From NCBI RefSeq assembly GCF_006442315.1, contig NZ_VFVY01000003.1, forward strand, positions 248,001-312,000: DNA of 64,000 bases. The letters are read 5' to 3'. The stretch is from Mesorhizobium sp. B2-3-4. GTDB lineage: Bacteria > Pseudomonadota > Alphaproteobacteria > Rhizobiales > Rhizobiaceae. The notes under the pieces are model-generated. The model was not told where the DNA came from. It was given only the letters and a program-made list of their open reading frames with translations, and did no database searches. Shown in pieces: positions 1 to 10,075 of this stretch; within the stretch, counting starts at the first letter, position 1; each line of letters starts with the position of its first letter. Position numbers and translations under genes: made by a program.

Positions 1-747
1 CCGCACATAGGGCTCGAAGACGAAGGCGAGCCCTGCACCGTCGACCGCTGCCTGGGCGATCAGATGGTCCTCGTCGAGGATCAGCGGCCCTTGCGCGGCA
101 ATTTCGATCTCCTCGCCGTCCTTCTCGAACTCCCAGCGGTAGAGGATACCGCTGGAGAAGCGAAAGCGGATGCAGCGATGCTCCGCCAGTTCGCGCGGAT
201 GGCGAGGTTTCGGCATCGCCTCGAAATAGGATGGCGCGCCGACCACCGCGCCGCGCATGTCCGGCCCGATGCGCACCGCGATCATGTCGCGCTGCAGGCT
301 CTCGCCGAGCCGCACGCCGGCATCGAAACCGCCTTCCACCACATCGGTAAAACGATCCTCGATGACGATCTCCAGCACGATGTCGGGATAGGCGGCGGCA
401 AATCCGCCGAGCCGCGGCGTCAGCACCAGATGTGCTGCCGTGCGCGGCACGCTGAGCCTGAGATTCCCGGCTGGCCGGTTGCGTGACTCGGCCGCCGTCT
501 CCAGCGCCAGGTCGATCTCCGAGAGTGCCGGCCGCAATCGCTCCAGCAGTTGTGCGCCTTCCTCGGTCGGCGCCACGCTGCGGGTGCTGCGCGCTAAGAG
601 CCGCACGCCGAGCCGCGCCTCCAGACTGGACACTGCATGGCTGACCGCGGATGGCGCGATGGCCAATTCCTTGGCCGCGCCGCGGAAACTGCCGCATTGG
701 GCGACGGTTGCCAGCACGGCCAGTTGCGAGAGATGCGCTCGGTTCAT
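1..747 (-). CDS. LysR-family transcriptional regulator, C-terminus cut by window edge
   Basis: The reverse strand reads MNRAHLSQLAVLATVAQCG and continues open to base 1, giving 249 codons without a stop. The first 60 residues form the winged helix-turn-helix of LysR regulators (GSFRGAAKELAIAPSAVSHA, then LEARLGVRLLARSTR). The rest matches a LysR substrate-binding domain. It is divergent from the aldo/keto reductase with 96 bases between the starts, so it probably controls that gene and itself; this is inferred from the arrangement. The effector is unknown and the last 50 or so residues lie outside the window. Confidence 0.9.
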   Translation of the reverse strand, partial: MNRAHLSQLAVLATVAQCGSFRGAAKELAIAPSAVSHAVSSLEARLGVRLLARSTRSVAPTEEGAQLLERLRPALSEIDLALETAAESRNRPAGNLRLSVPRTAAHLVLTPRLGGFAAAYPDIVLEIVIEDRFTDVVEGGFDAGVRLGESLQRDMIAVRIGPDMRGAVVGAPSYFEAMPKPRHPRELAEHRCIRFRFSSGILYRWEFEKDGEEIEIAAQGPLILDEDHLIAQAAVDGAGLAFVFEPYVR

Positions 748-843
748 TGATCTATTTCTTGGAACAGCCCGTGCAAATGAGAGACGATTATCGAACACAA
801 AGCAAGGCGCTATCTCAGTCGCATCACAACAAGGAGATGCCTG

Positions 844-1839
<996 letters not shown>

Positions 1840-1874
1840 TTGAAGGAGGCGGTGCCCCTTTTTGTTGAGAGTTA

Positions 1875-2050
1875 GGCGCGAGGCCCCCCTCTCTGGCCTG
1901 CCGGCCATCTCCCCCTCAAGGGGGGAGATTGGCAGCTTGGGCGCCGGCGTTCTCCTTGCTGCGCTGGTGATTGGCGAAAGCCGACGTGACACCTGATCTC
2001 CCCCCTTGAGGGGGAGATGCCCGGCAGGGCAGAGAGGGGGGCCTCGCGCC
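1875..2050. repeat. Pair of 55-bp inverted repeats, rhizobial palindromic element
   Basis: Bases 1875-1929 and the reverse complement of 1996-2050 are identical at 53 of 55 positions. Each arm contains two smaller palindromes, one of C/G runs (CCCCCTCAAGGGGG) and one of the form GGCC-TGCC-GGCC. The two differences between arms fall on bases that pair with each other in the small hairpin. The element lies between two convergent genes. It resembles the RIME/REP-type intergenic palindromes of rhizobia; assignment to a named family was not checked. Confidence 0.85.
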
Positions 2051-2070
2051 GACGTTTCTTATCTCCGCCC

Positions 2071-2673
2071 CTACCAAGGCACCACCTCAATCTCCGGCCA
2101 GCACTCCCGCGCCCGCTTCCCCTTCGCCTCATGCGTCCGCTGATTGTCCGTCACCCGGTTCGGCGTGATGCGGAACGAAAACACATCATCAAGCCCGAAC
2201 GGCGCCACCAACTCCAACGCTCCCTCAGCATCGTATCGCACCCCAACCGCATGCGTCTTCGAGGCGAAATGGCTGACCGACTCGCTCGCGCTCGTATAGC
2301 GCGGACAGGGCTGCCCGAACTTTTGGGGATACCACAGATGCACCCGCGCCTGGTTGCGCACCTCGACCGGCAGCGCCAGCCCCTCGAAATGCCTTGCCGC
2401 CCGGCGAATGACAGCATCCTCGGCCTCATAGGACAGATCGCCGTCATCGAAGTAGAAGAGATCAACATCCTTGATGCCGTAGCCCGATGGCTTGCCGGTC
2501 AGATGGTTCCAGACGCTGTTGTAAAGCGCACCCGAAACCACCAGCCAGTCCGGCAGAGCCAGCGTGCGAGCCCGCGCCAGTGCGTCGCCCACCAGCGGGT
2601 CCGCCGACACGATGTCGAAAAACGCTTTGCGTTGTGCTTCGAACGAGAGCCCGGAATAGCGCAGATGGTCCAT
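2071..2673 (-). CDS. Nucleotidyltransferase-fold family protein (NTP_transf_6 / COG3575 type)
   Basis: This is a 200-residue protein with the pattern of the NTP_transf_6 family: ALPDWLVVSGALYNSVWNHL, then the acidic motif GIKDVDLFYFDD (about residues 65-76) that would bind metal, and VRNQARVHLWYPQKFG further on. The family is widespread in proteobacteria and its substrate is not established. It is convergent with the aldo/keto reductase across the inverted repeat and lies 38 bases downstream of pheT on the same strand, so it may be read through from pheT. The function is given only at the fold level. Confidence 0.82.
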   Translation of the reverse strand: MDHLRYSGLSFEAQRKAFFDIVSADPLVGDALARARTLALPDWLVVSGALYNSVWNHLTGKPSGYGIKDVDLFYFDDGDLSYEAEDAVIRRAARHFEGLALPVEVRNQARVHLWYPQKFGQPCPRYTSASESVSHFASKTHAVGVRYDAEGALELVAPFGLDDVFSFRITPNRVTDNQRTHEAKGKRARECWPEIEVVPW

Positions 2674-2711
2674 CGCCCTTTGGAGGACGATTCGCCATCC
2701 GCTCGCAAGTT

Positions 2712-5120
2712 TTAGCCCCTCAGCACGCCACCCGTCTGCTTGCCGACATTGTCGACGATGCGCTTGGCCAGCGCCTCGAAATCCTCGTCTGTCAGGGTCT
2801 TTTCGACCGGCTGGATCGACACTTCGATGGCGATCGATTTTTTGTCGGCGCCGAGCGAGGCCCCCTCGAATATATCGAACACTGAAACCGCGCTAATCAG
2901 CTTCTTGTCGGCTGCCAATGCGGCGCGCACCAGCGTGCCAGCCTCGACCGATTTGTCGACGACGAAAGCGAAGTCGCGCTTCACCGCCTGGAAGGCGGAG
3001 AGGTCCAGCCTCGGCTTGGTCTTGGTCGGTTTGGCCTTCGGCTCGGGCACGGCATCGACGAACACTTCGAAGCCGCAGAGCGGCCCGGACGCGTCGAGGT
3101 CTTCCAGTGTCCTCGGGTGGAACTCGCCGAACGTGCCGAGCACTGTCTTTGGCCCGAGCTTGATGGTGCCGGAACGGCCCGGGTGGTACCAGGCCGGGCC
3201 ACCGGCCTCGATCTGCAGCCGGTCGACCGGCGCGCCGCAGGCTTCGAGTGCCGCGATCGCGTCGGCCTTGGCGTCGAACACGCCGACCGGACCGGAATTG
3301 CCGGCCCAGTTGCGGCCAGAACCGTCGAGCTTTGCCGTGCCGCGGCGCACGCCGGCGGCGACGCGCCGCTGCTGGTCGGCGCCGTCGCCCTCATAGGTGC
3401 CCGACACCTCGAACAGTGCCACGTCGCCGATGCCCTTGTCGGCATTGCGCTGCGCGGCCGAAATCAGTCCCGGCAGCAGCGAGGGCCGCATGTCGGACAT
3501 GTCGGCGGCGATCGGGTTGGCGAGCTTGAGCGCCGTCTGGCCGCCGCCGAACAGTTCGGCGTGCCTGGCCGGAATGAACGACCAGGTGACAGCCTCCATC
3601 ATGCCGCGCACGGCTAGCGAACGCTTGGCCGCGCGGGTGCGGATCTGGAGCGTGGTCAGGATCTTGCCGTTGACCGCGTCATGCGCGCCGAGCGGCTGCG
3701 GGGCGATGTTGTCGACGCCGTGAATGCGCATGACTTCCTCGACCAGGTCGGCCTTGCCGTCGACATCCGGCCGCCAGGAGGGCACCGTCACGTCGACGAT
3801 GTCGCCCGACCCCTGCGCGTGGAAGCCGAGGCGCGACAGGATGTCGAGGCTCTCGGCTCGCGGCACTTCGATGCCGGTCAGCCGCTTCACTTCCGACAGC
3901 GGCAGCGAAACGATCTTCGGCTGGTGTCCGGCATAGCCGGCCACTTCTGTCTCCGTCGGCGTGCCGCCGCAGAAGTCGATCACCAGCCTGGTTGCCAGTT
4001 CGATACCCGGAACCATGAATTCAGGATCGACGCCGCGCTCGAAGCGGTAACGCGCGTCGGTGATGATGCCGAGCGAGCGGCCGGTGCGGGCCGTCGTGAT
4101 CGGGTCCCAGAGAGCGGATTCGATCAGCACGTCCGATGTGTTCTCGTCACAGCCGGAGTGCTCGCCGCCCATGATGCCGGCAATCGACTCGACGCCGTTG
4201 TCATCCGCGATGACGCACATTTCCGGCGTCAGCGTGTACTCGCGCCCGTCGAGCGCCTGGACCTTTTCGCCATCCCTGGCGCGGCGCACCACGAGGTTGC
4301 CCGCCACCTTCGCCGCGTCGAAGACGTGCAGTGGCCGGCCACGGTCGAAGGTGACGTAGTTGGTGATGTCGACCAGCGCACTGATCGGCCTGAGCCCAAT
4401 GGCAATCAGCCGCTGCTGCAGCCATTTGGGCGAGGGACCGTTCTTGACGCCCTTGACCAGCCTGAGCGCGAAGCCGGGGCAGAGCTCCGGCGCCTCGATC
4501 GTCACCTTCACCGGGCACATGCCGCTGCCGGCATGCGGCATGATCGCGCCGCCGACGAGGCGGCCAAGCCCGCTCGCCGCGAGATCCCTGGCAATGCCAT
4601 GGACGCTGGTGGCATCCGGCCGGTTCGGCGTCAGATTGATCTCGATGACCGGATCGTCGAGATGCGCGTAAGCAGCGAAACTGGTGCCGACGGGCGCGTC
4701 TTGCGGCAGGTCGATGATGCCATTGTGTTCGTCGGACAGTTCAAGCTCACGCTCGGAACACATCATGCCATGGCTCTCGACGCCCCGGATCTTGCCGACG
4801 GCAAGCGTCACGTCGATGCCGGGCACATAGGTGCCGGGCGCTGCAAAGGCGCCGATCAGGCCCGCCCGCGCATTGGGCGCGCCGCAGACGACCTGCACGG
4901 GCGCCTTGCCGTCGCCGATGTCGACGGTCAGCACGCGCAGCCGGTCGGCGTCGGGATGCTGCACCGCCGTCAGCACCTTCGCGATGACGAAGGGTTTCAG
5001 GCCGGCCTTGTCGTCGACATGCTCGACCTCGAGGCCGATCGATGTCAGCCGTTCGACGATCTCGGCGAGAGAGGCGTCGGTCTCTAGATGATCCTTGAGC
5101 CAGGAGAGGGTGAATTTCAT
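2712..5120 (-). CDS. pheT: Phenylalanyl-tRNA synthetase beta subunit
   Basis: This 802-residue protein is the beta chain of the alpha2-beta2 PheRS that charges tRNA-Phe in the cytoplasm. It starts [15 protein letters not shown], typical for the family. Residues about 40-150 form the OB-fold tRNA-binding domain ([19 protein letters not shown]), followed by the B3/B4 editing region, the B5 domain and a C-terminal anticodon-binding FDX-ACB domain ([16 protein letters not shown] onward). A longer reading frame extends upstream to 5237 but would overlap the preceding gene, so the conserved start at 5120 was chosen. It starts 4 bases after the ASCH gene stop. Confidence 0.97.
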   Translation of the reverse strand: MKFTLSWLKDHLETDASLAEIVERLTSIGLEVEHVDDKAGLKPFVIAKVLTAVQHPDADRLRVLTVDIGDGKAPVQVVCGAPNARAGLIGAFAAPGTYVPGIDVTLAVGKIRGVESHGMMCSERELELSDEHNGIIDLPQDAPVGTSFAAYAHLDDPVIEINLTPNRPDATSVHGIARDLAASGLGRLVGGAIMPHAGSGMCPVKVTIEAPELCPGFALRLVKGVKNGPSPKWLQQRLIAIGLRPISALVDITNYVTFDRGRPLHVFDAAKVAGNLVVRRARDGEKVQALDGREYTLTPEMCVIADDNGVESIAGIMGGEHSGCDENTSDVLIESALWDPITTARTGRSLGIITDARYRFERGVDPEFMVPGIELATRLVIDFCGGTPTETEVAGYAGHQPKIVSLPLSEVKRLTGIEVPRAESLDILSRLGFHAQGSGDIVDVTVPSWRPDVDGKADLVEEVMRIHGVDNIAPQPLGAHDAVNGKILTTLQIRTRAAKRSLAVRGMMEAVTWSFIPARHAELFGGGQTALKLANPIAADMSDMRPSLLPGLISAAQRNADKGIGDVALFEVSGTYEGDGADQQRRVAAGVRRGTAKLDGSGRNWAGNSGPVGVFDAKADAIAALEACGAPVDRLQIEAGGPAWYHPGRSGTIKLGPKTVLGTFGEFHPRTLEDLDASGPLCGFEVFVDAVPEPKAKPTKTKPRLDLSAFQAVKRDFAFVVDKSVEAGTLVRAALAADKKLISAVSVFDIFEGASLGADKKSIAIEVSIQPVEKTLTDEDFEALAKRIVDNVGKQTGGVLRG

Positions 5121-5124
5121 CGTC

Positions 5125-5547
5125 TCACACTTTCGCGTCGTCTTGAGCGAACACTTCGACCAGCCGGAAGCGTTCGCAAACCAGTTCCATGTCGGGCGAA
5201 AACCCGCCATTGCGCTCGAAATAGGCGCGGTGCGCATCGCGCCAGTAGTCGTAGCTCAGATCGCCTTCACCCTCGTCGCGGGCAAAGTCGGCATCGACCT
5301 CGTCGAAGCGCCGCACGATGGCCTCGACCGTCTCGATGACAGCGGCGCGGCGGCCATTGCCGTCGAGCACGACGTCACGGCGGCCGACCTCCGGCACTGG
5401 CTCGGCGCCGCCATAGTCGCGCAGCGCGCCGCAGGTCGCGGTCTTGCGCCCCGACAGCACCAGCGCCAACAATTCGTCGGCGAGCTCTGGGCTGTCGCCG
5501 AAGCGGAAGGTCACCGCGTCCGCATAGGGATCGACGGTTGGGCTCAC
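5125..5547 (-). CDS. ASCH-domain protein encoded between pheS and pheT
   Basis: The 140-residue product reads as an ASCH domain, a PUA-like fold thought to bind RNA. Landmarks are [20 protein letters not shown], then [15 protein letters not shown] with the family Lys-Thr-x-T pattern, [19 protein letters not shown] and a C-terminal [15 protein letters not shown]. The start is inferred as GTG at 5547 because GTG-A overlaps the pheS stop by 4 bases, a usual sign of translational coupling. Its own stop is 4 bases before pheT. Placement inside pheST suggests a role tied to translation or tRNA, but that is inference only. Confidence 0.85.
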   Translation of the reverse strand: MSPTVDPYADAVTFRFGDSPELADELLALVLSGRKTATCGALRDYGGAEPVPEVGRRDVVLDGNGRRAAVIETVEAIVRRFDEVDADFARDEGEGDLSYDYWRDAHRAYFERNGGFSPDMELVCERFRLVEVFAQDDAKV

Positions 5548-6641
5548 GCGCTCAGGCCCCCGAACAGCGTCGGCATGTCGAGCGGCCGGAAGCCATAATG
5601 CGACAGCCAGCGCACGTCGGCGTCGAAGAAGGCGCGCAGGTCCGGCATGCCGTATTTCAGCATCGCGATGCGGTCGATGCCCATGCCCCAGGCAAAGCCC
5701 TGATATTCGTCGGGATCGAGCCCGCCGGCCCGCAGCACGTTGGGGTGCACCATGCCGCAGCCCAAGATCTCCATCCAGTCGGAGCCTTCGCCGAAACGCA
5801 CTTCGCCCGGCCGCGAACGGTCGCACTGGATGTCGACCTCGAGGCTCGGCTCGGTGAACGGGAAGAAGGACGGCCGGAAGCGCATCTTGACCGAGGGCAC
5901 CTCGAAGAACGCTTTGCAGAACTCTTCCAGCACCCACTTCATGTTGGCGACGTTGGCCGTCTTGTCGATCACCAGCCCCTCGACCTGATGGAACATCGGC
6001 GAGTGCGTGGCGTCGGAATCCTGCCGGTAGGTCTTGCCCGGAATGACGATGCGGATCGGCGGCTTCTGCTTCTCCATGGTGCGGATCTGCACAGGCGAGG
6101 TGTGGGTGCGCAACAGCTTGCGCTCGCCCTTCTCGTCCGGCTGGAAGAAGAAGGTGTCGTGCATTTCGCGCGCCGGATGGCCTTCGGGGAAATTCAGCGC
6201 GGTGAAATTGTAATAGTCGGTCTCGATATCGGGACCTTCGGCGATCGCGAAGCCGAGATCGCCGAAGATCGCCGCGATCTCGTCGATGACCTGGCTGATC
6301 GGATGGATGCGGCCGCGCTCGGCCGGCGACTGGCGCACCGGCAAGGTGACGTCGACGGTCTCGGCGGCGAGACGGGCGGTGATCGCCACGTCCCTGAGTT
6401 CGGCCTTGCGCAAGGAGAGCGCATCGGTGACGCGGTTCTTCAGGCCGTTGATGGCCGGCCCCTTCACCTGCCGTTCCTCGGCGCTCATCGCGCCAAGCGT
6501 CTTCAGCATTTCCGAGACAGAGCCCTTCTTGCCGAGGGCCGCGACACGCACCGCCTCGATTGCCGGTTCGTCGGCGGCGGAGGCGATATCGGCGAGCAGC
6601 GAAGCTTCCAGGGCTTCAAGATTTCCAGCAGTGGCGTTCAC
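5544..6641 (-). CDS. pheS: Phenylalanyl-tRNA synthetase alpha subunit
   Basis: This 365-residue protein is the catalytic alpha chain of PheRS. It has the N-terminal coiled-coil helices ([20 protein letters not shown]) and class II synthetase motifs, including [12 protein letters not shown] with motif 2 around [27 protein letters not shown] and the C-terminal motif 3 [13 protein letters not shown]. It is the first gene of pheS-ASCH-pheT. A terminator lies between rplT and this gene, so it probably has its own promoter in the 145 bases upstream. A 13-bp direct repeat sits in that leader. Confidence 0.97.
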   Translation of the reverse strand: MNATAGNLEALEASLLADIASAADEPAIEAVRVAALGKKGSVSEMLKTLGAMSAEERQVKGPAINGLKNRVTDALSLRKAELRDVAITARLAAETVDVTLPVRQSPAERGRIHPISQVIDEIAAIFGDLGFAIAEGPDIETDYYNFTALNFPEGHPAREMHDTFFFQPDEKGERKLLRTHTSPVQIRTMEKQKPPIRIVIPGKTYRQDSDATHSPMFHQVEGLVIDKTANVANMKWVLEEFCKAFFEVPSVKMRFRPSFFPFTEPSLEVDIQCDRSRPGEVRFGEGSDWMEILGCGMVHPNVLRAGGLDPDEYQGFAWGMGIDRIAMLKYGMPDLRAFFDADVRWLSHYGFRPLDMPTLFGGLSA

Positions 6642-6669
6642 GGCGAAACTCTCTCGATCGGGCGACTGA

Positions 6670-6701
6670 CACCATTTTGGTTCGTCGTCACCATTTTGGT
6701 T
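6670..6701. repeat. 13-bp direct repeat upstream of pheS
   Basis: CACCATTTTGGTT occurs at 6670-6682 and exactly again at 6689-6701, a 19-base period, within the leader between the rplT terminator and the pheS start. CCATTTTGG and its complement are partly palindromic. It could be a tandem operator or chance; no known regulator was recognised. Confidence 0.6.
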
Positions 6702-6709
6702 ACATCAGG

Positions 6710-6746
6710 CATAAGAAAACCCGCGCCAGCCGTGCCAGCGCGGGTT
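6710..6746 (-). terminator. Rho-independent terminator after rplT
   Basis: On the minus strand a 9-bp GC-rich stem pairs AACCCGCGC with GCGCGGGTT around an 11-base loop (6718-6746) and is followed by TTTTCTTATG. It lies 41 bases after the rplT stop and before pheS, so it should end the rpmI-rplT transcript or partly attenuate reading into pheS. Confidence 0.75.
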
Positions 6747-6786
6747 CCCCAAATCAAGTGTCGAAAGTGCTTGGGAAGCGCTGGTC

Positions 6787-7188
6787 TTAGGCGACAGCGC
6801 TTTCAAAAGCATTCGGCGTGGTGTTCTTCAGATATTCGAGCGCGACCTTGGCCTTGGCGACCAGGGCGGCGAAAGCCTGCGGCTCGTGGATGGCCATGTC
6901 GGACAGGATCTTGCGATCGATCTCGATGCCGGCCTTGTTCAAACCGTCGATGAAGCGGCCATAGGTCAGGCCATGCTCGTGGGTCGCGGCGTTGATGCGC
7001 TGGATCCACAGCGCGCGGAACGAGCGCTTGCGGTTCTTGCGGTCGCGGTAAGCGTACTGCAGCGACTTTTCCACCGCCTGCTTGGCGATGCGGATGGTGT
7101 TCTTGCGGCGGCCGTAGAAGCCTTTCGCGGCTTTCAGGACCTTCTTGTGCTTGGCGTGAGCGGTGACGCCTCTTTTTACGCGTGCCAT
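6787..7188 (-). CDS. rplT: 50S ribosomal protein L20
   Basis: This 133-residue protein is L20, which binds 23S rRNA early in large-subunit assembly. The very basic N-terminus [19 protein letters not shown], the sequence [19 protein letters not shown] and the globular C-terminus starting about residue 60 ([20 protein letters not shown]) are characteristic. It follows rpmI by 93 bases, the normal order. In other bacteria L20 represses its own operon by binding the mRNA leader; no such site was identified here. Confidence 0.98.
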   Translation of the reverse strand: MARVKRGVTAHAKHKKVLKAAKGFYGRRKNTIRIAKQAVEKSLQYAYRDRKNRKRSFRALWIQRINAATHEHGLTYGRFIDGLNKAGIEIDRKILSDMAIHEPQAFAALVAKAKVALEYLKNTTPNAFESAVA

Positions 7189-7281
7189 GTCATGATCTCC
7201 TTAAAAGCAATTCCAGGAAAAGTGCCTTGCGGTTTTCCGTTCGGAATTGCGTCAAACTGATGCGTGTCCGGACCGAATGCC

Positions 7282-7485
7282 TTAGAGGCCGTTCGGCAGA
7301 AAATTCTTGATGACCTTCTTGCCGTCCGGTTCAGCCAGAACCATCGTGCCGCGGGCATTTCGAATGAACTTGTTGGAACGCTTGATCATGCCGTGACGCT
7401 TGCCGGCCGCAGCCGACAGGACTTTACCCGTACCGGTGATCTTGAACCGCTTCTTGGCGGCCGATTTGGTCTTCATCTTGGGCAT
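7282..7485 (-). CDS. rpmI: 50S ribosomal protein L35
   Basis: The 67-residue product [20 protein letters not shown] is the L35 signature and the rest ([16 protein letters not shown], ending IKNFLPNGL) fits the family length. It is a small basic protein of the large ribosomal subunit. It is followed by rplT. infC lies upstream on the same strand but is separated from rpmI by a membrane-protein gene, which is unlike the contiguous infC-rpmI-rplT order seen in many bacteria. Confidence 0.98.
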   Translation of the reverse strand: MPKMKTKSAAKKRFKITGTGKVLSAAAGKRHGMIKRSNKFIRNARGTMVLAEPDGKKVIKNFLPNGL

Positions 7486-7582
7486 TTTGCTACTCCGTTT
7501 CTATGAGGTCCCTGTCGTGCCTCTGGCACTCCACGCCTCTTGTTTTGTTCGCTCCGGGCCGACCAAAGCCCGAAAAGCAAAT

Positions 7583-7617
7583 GAAACCGCCACGGCATGC
7601 CCTGCCGGGCGGTTTTC
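7583..7617 (-). terminator. Probable terminator upstream of rpmI
   Basis: On the minus strand GAAAACCGCC (7617-7608) pairs with GGCGGTTTC (7591-7583), enclosing a 16-base GC-rich loop, and is followed by ATTTGCTTTT. It lies between the methyltransferase-like gene and rpmI and may end the infC-side transcript. A leader structure for rpmI-rplT is the alternative. Confidence 0.55.
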
Positions 7618-7700
7618 TTGGAACGGCGGTCCTATACGTCAAAGCTGGCGGCTGCGCAACACCCACGGCACCTTATCCGAACGCGGCGCTCCATCCCTGT

Positions 7701-8327
7701 TTAGGGCAGCGTGAACCAGACCGGCAGCACGCCCGACAGTTGCGCCCCGTCGATCAGTTCGAAGGCCGGCAGCGCGATCAGGAACACCAGCCCGTCGAGA
7801 AGCGTGTTCAGAAGCAGGCGTGGCTTGAAGCTGCCGGTGTCGCCTTCCTGGTAGAGCGAGAGGTTGGGGAAGAAGCGCGGCACTCTTTCCAGATAGGCCT
7901 GGTAGGGCGCGCCGAGCGCTTCCTTAAGGAACTTTTCCTCGCGCAGGATGACGATGTGGAAGGCGCCCGCGCACAGGACAGCAAACAGAACGATGCCGGT
8001 AAACGAGCCGATCTGCGCGCCGACGCCGGCGGCCGCCACTGTCGAGAAAACGTAAAGCGGATTGCGGGTGATCGAGTAGGGCCCGCCGGTCACCACCTCG
8101 GCGGATTTGCGCCCGCCTATATAGAGCGTCGCCCAGAGCCGGCCGACGATGCCGAGGAAAATCAGCAGCACGCCGAACATCTCGATCGTTTCATGCACCG
8201 GCGTATCCGGCGGAAAGGTCGACTGGCCAAACAGCAAAGCCGCGAACAGTACGACCACGAGCACCGCGAGTACCAGCCGGCGCATCTGTTGGTAGTTGCC
8301 CAGCCCGTGTTTGTATTCTGTGTCCAA
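7701..8327 (-). CDS. Isoprenylcysteine carboxyl methyltransferase-like integral membrane protein
   Basis: This 208-residue protein has several hydrophobic segments (LVLAVLVVVLFAALLFG, FGVLLIFLGIVGRLWATLYI, IVLFAVLCAGAFHIVIL) and the ICMT/PEMT family core GPYSITRNPLYVF followed by REEKFLKEALGAPYQAYLERVPRFFP. Members use S-adenosylmethionine to methylate lipids or small molecules; the substrate here is unknown. TTG at 8327 was chosen as start because GGAG lies 7 bases upstream; ATG at 8285 has no clear ribosome site. It is encoded between infC and rpmI on the same strand. Confidence 0.83.
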   Translation of the reverse strand: MDTEYKHGLGNYQQMRRLVLAVLVVVLFAALLFGQSTFPPDTPVHETIEMFGVLLIFLGIVGRLWATLYIGGRKSAEVVTGGPYSITRNPLYVFSTVAAAGVGAQIGSFTGIVLFAVLCAGAFHIVILREEKFLKEALGAPYQAYLERVPRFFPNLSLYQEGDTGSFKPRLLLNTLLDGLVFLIALPAFELIDGAQLSGVLPVWFTLP

Positions 8328-8550
8328 GCTTGGACTCCGATCGTCGAGGAGCGTGGTGCATGCCGCCCGAAAAGCGGCCCGACGGCATGCGCAAACCGAG
8401 CCGGCGATCGCCGATGTTGCCAAGAAACAGGCGTCCCGCCGATCGTCGGGACGCCCTGTATCACAATTCAGGCTGAATTAGAGGGCGGTTGCCCGCCTAA
8501 CCTTTTCGTGACCGTGCCGTGATGTCAGGCACTGCAAGCGAACGCAGGCC

Positions 8551-9087
8551 TCAACGCGGCGCCAGCACCATCATCATCTGGCGGCCTTCGAGCTTCGGCT
8601 CGGCCTCCACCTTGGCGATGGTCGCCACCTCCTCGCGCACCTTGTTCAAAAGCTGCATGCCGAGTTCCATATGCGCCATCTCGCGGCCGCGGAAGCGCAG
8701 CGTCAGCTTGACCTTGTCGCCTTCCTCGAAAAAGCGGCGCACCGCCTTCATCTTGGTGTCGTAGTCATGGCTGTCGATGTTCGGGCGCATCTTGATCTCC
8801 TTGATCTCGATGACCTTCTGATTCTTGCGCGCCTCGGCCGCCTTCTTCTGGTTGGCGTATTTCAGCTTGCCGAGATCGAGGATCTTTACGACGGGAGGTA
8901 CCGCATTGGGCGATATTTCGACGAGATCGAGCCCGGCCTCTTCGGCGAGCAGCAAAGCGTCGTTGATGGAAACATCGCCACGGTTCTGGCCTTCGGCGTC
9001 GATAAGCTGGACCCGGGGAACCCGGATATCACGGTTGGAGCGCGGGCCATCCTTGGTCGGCGCCGCTGCTTTGAAAGGTCTGCGAAT
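8551..9087 (-). CDS. infC: Translation initiation factor IF-3, AUU start
   Basis: The 178-residue product reads [20 protein letters not shown] after the initiator. It continues into the N-domain ([20 protein letters not shown]) and the C-domain ([20 protein letters not shown], ending MMMVLAPR). No ATG, GTG or TTG exists between the in-frame TAG and the conserved N-terminus. The only codons are GAG ACC ACG ACC ATT, and GGAG lies 9 bases before ATT. The start is therefore ATT, as in E. coli infC, where IF-3 discriminates against the rare start and represses itself. An annotation starting at the internal ATG (8955) would lose 44 residues. Confidence 0.95.
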   Translation of the reverse strand: MRRPFKAAAPTKDGPRSNRDIRVPRVQLIDAEGQNRGDVSINDALLLAEEAGLDLVEISPNAVPPVVKILDLGKLKYANQKKAAEARKNQKVIEIKEIKMRPNIDSHDYDTKMKAVRRFFEEGDKVKLTLRFRGREMAHMELGMQLLNKVREEVATIAKVEAEPKLEGRQMMMVLAPR

Positions 9088-9305
9088 GGTCGTGGTCTCC
9101 TAGGCCGTTTCGTTCAGGGTTCGTACAAATCTGGTGCGGACGCGCCAATGTGGGAAGCGCGCGGCGCAAGTCAATAGCACAACGTTCTCAGGAAATCACC
9201 TGATCACGCGCCTGTGCCAAGCAAAGAAGCATCGCGAGCACTTTCCGCCCGGCCTTTGGCCGTGCCAAAAGCGAGGCGTGAGAAAAACAGGACCGCTCCG
9301 CAGCC

Positions 9306-10073
9306 ATGACCGCCGCTCCGACCTTTCTGGATGTTGATGGATCCGCTATCGCCGTGCGCCACACATCGGGCACCACGCCCGGTATCGTCTGGCTCGGCGG
9401 CTACAAGTCCGACATGCTGGGCACGAAGGCGCAGACGCTGTCGGACTGGGCGGCACGGGAAGGCCGTGCCTTCCTGCGCCACGACTATTCAGGCCATGGC
9501 GAATCCGCTGGCGCCTTCGCCGATGGCACCATCTCGAAATGGCTTGCGCAAAGCCTTGCGGTCATCAGGCGTTTCGCCACAGGCGATCAGATCCTGGTCG
9601 GCTCGTCGATGGGCGCCTGGATTGCGCTGCGCATGGTGCAGGAATTGCGCAAGGCGGGCGACGTGAACGTCGTCGGCCTGGTGCTGCTGGCGCCGGCGCC
9701 GGATTTCACCAGCGAACTGGTCGAGCCGGTGCTGACCGACGCGCAGAGGCACGACCTCGCCGAAAACGGCTTCTTCGCCGAGCCGTCGGACTATTCGGCG
9801 GAGCCCTACATCTACACCCGCGCCCTGATCGAGGACGGGCGCGAAAACCGGGTGATGACCGGGCCGATCGACACCCACTGCCCCGTTCATATCCTGCAGG
9901 GTCTTGCCGACGCGGACGTGCCTTCGAGCCACGCGCTGAGGCTGGCCGCCCTGCTGCCGACCGACGATGTCACGCTGTCGCTCATCCCTGACGGCGACCA
10001 TCGCCTGTCGCGGCCACAGGATCTCGACATGTTGCTGCGGGCGGTTGGCAACCTGGCCGGGCGGGTCGACTGA
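9306..10073 (+). CDS. Alpha/beta hydrolase (ABHD10-like)
   Basis: This 255-residue protein has an alpha/beta-hydrolase fold: PGIVWLGGYKSDMLGTKA near the start, HDYSGHGES, the nucleophile elbow GSSMGAW (Ser about 100), an Asp in GLADADVPSSHA and the terminal His in DGDHRLSRPQD. It belongs to the group containing mammalian ABHD10 and similar bacterial serine hydrolases or thioesterases. The substrate is unknown. It is separated by 2 bases from the BenE-like transporter gene that follows, so the two are cotranscribed. Confidence 0.87.
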   Translation: MTAAPTFLDVDGSAIAVRHTSGTTPGIVWLGGYKSDMLGTKAQTLSDWAAREGRAFLRHDYSGHGESAGAFADGTISKWLAQSLAVIRRFATGDQILVGSSMGAWIALRMVQELRKAGDVNVVGLVLLAPAPDFTSELVEPVLTDAQRHDLAENGFFAEPSDYSAEPYIYTRALIEDGRENRVMTGPIDTHCPVHILQGLADADVPSSHALRLAALLPTDDVTLSLIPDGDHRLSRPQDLDMLLRAVGNLAGRVD

Positions 10074-10075
10074 CC

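Noticed and set aside
3681..5087. Plus-strand frame of about 470 codons opposite pheT
   Set aside because: The translation is low-complexity shadow sequence (many Arg, Asp, His, Val) and pheT is unambiguous.
6670..6701. Possible CRISPR-like repeat upstream of pheS
   Set aside because: Only two 13-bp copies with a 6-base spacer, no cas genes and no further units.
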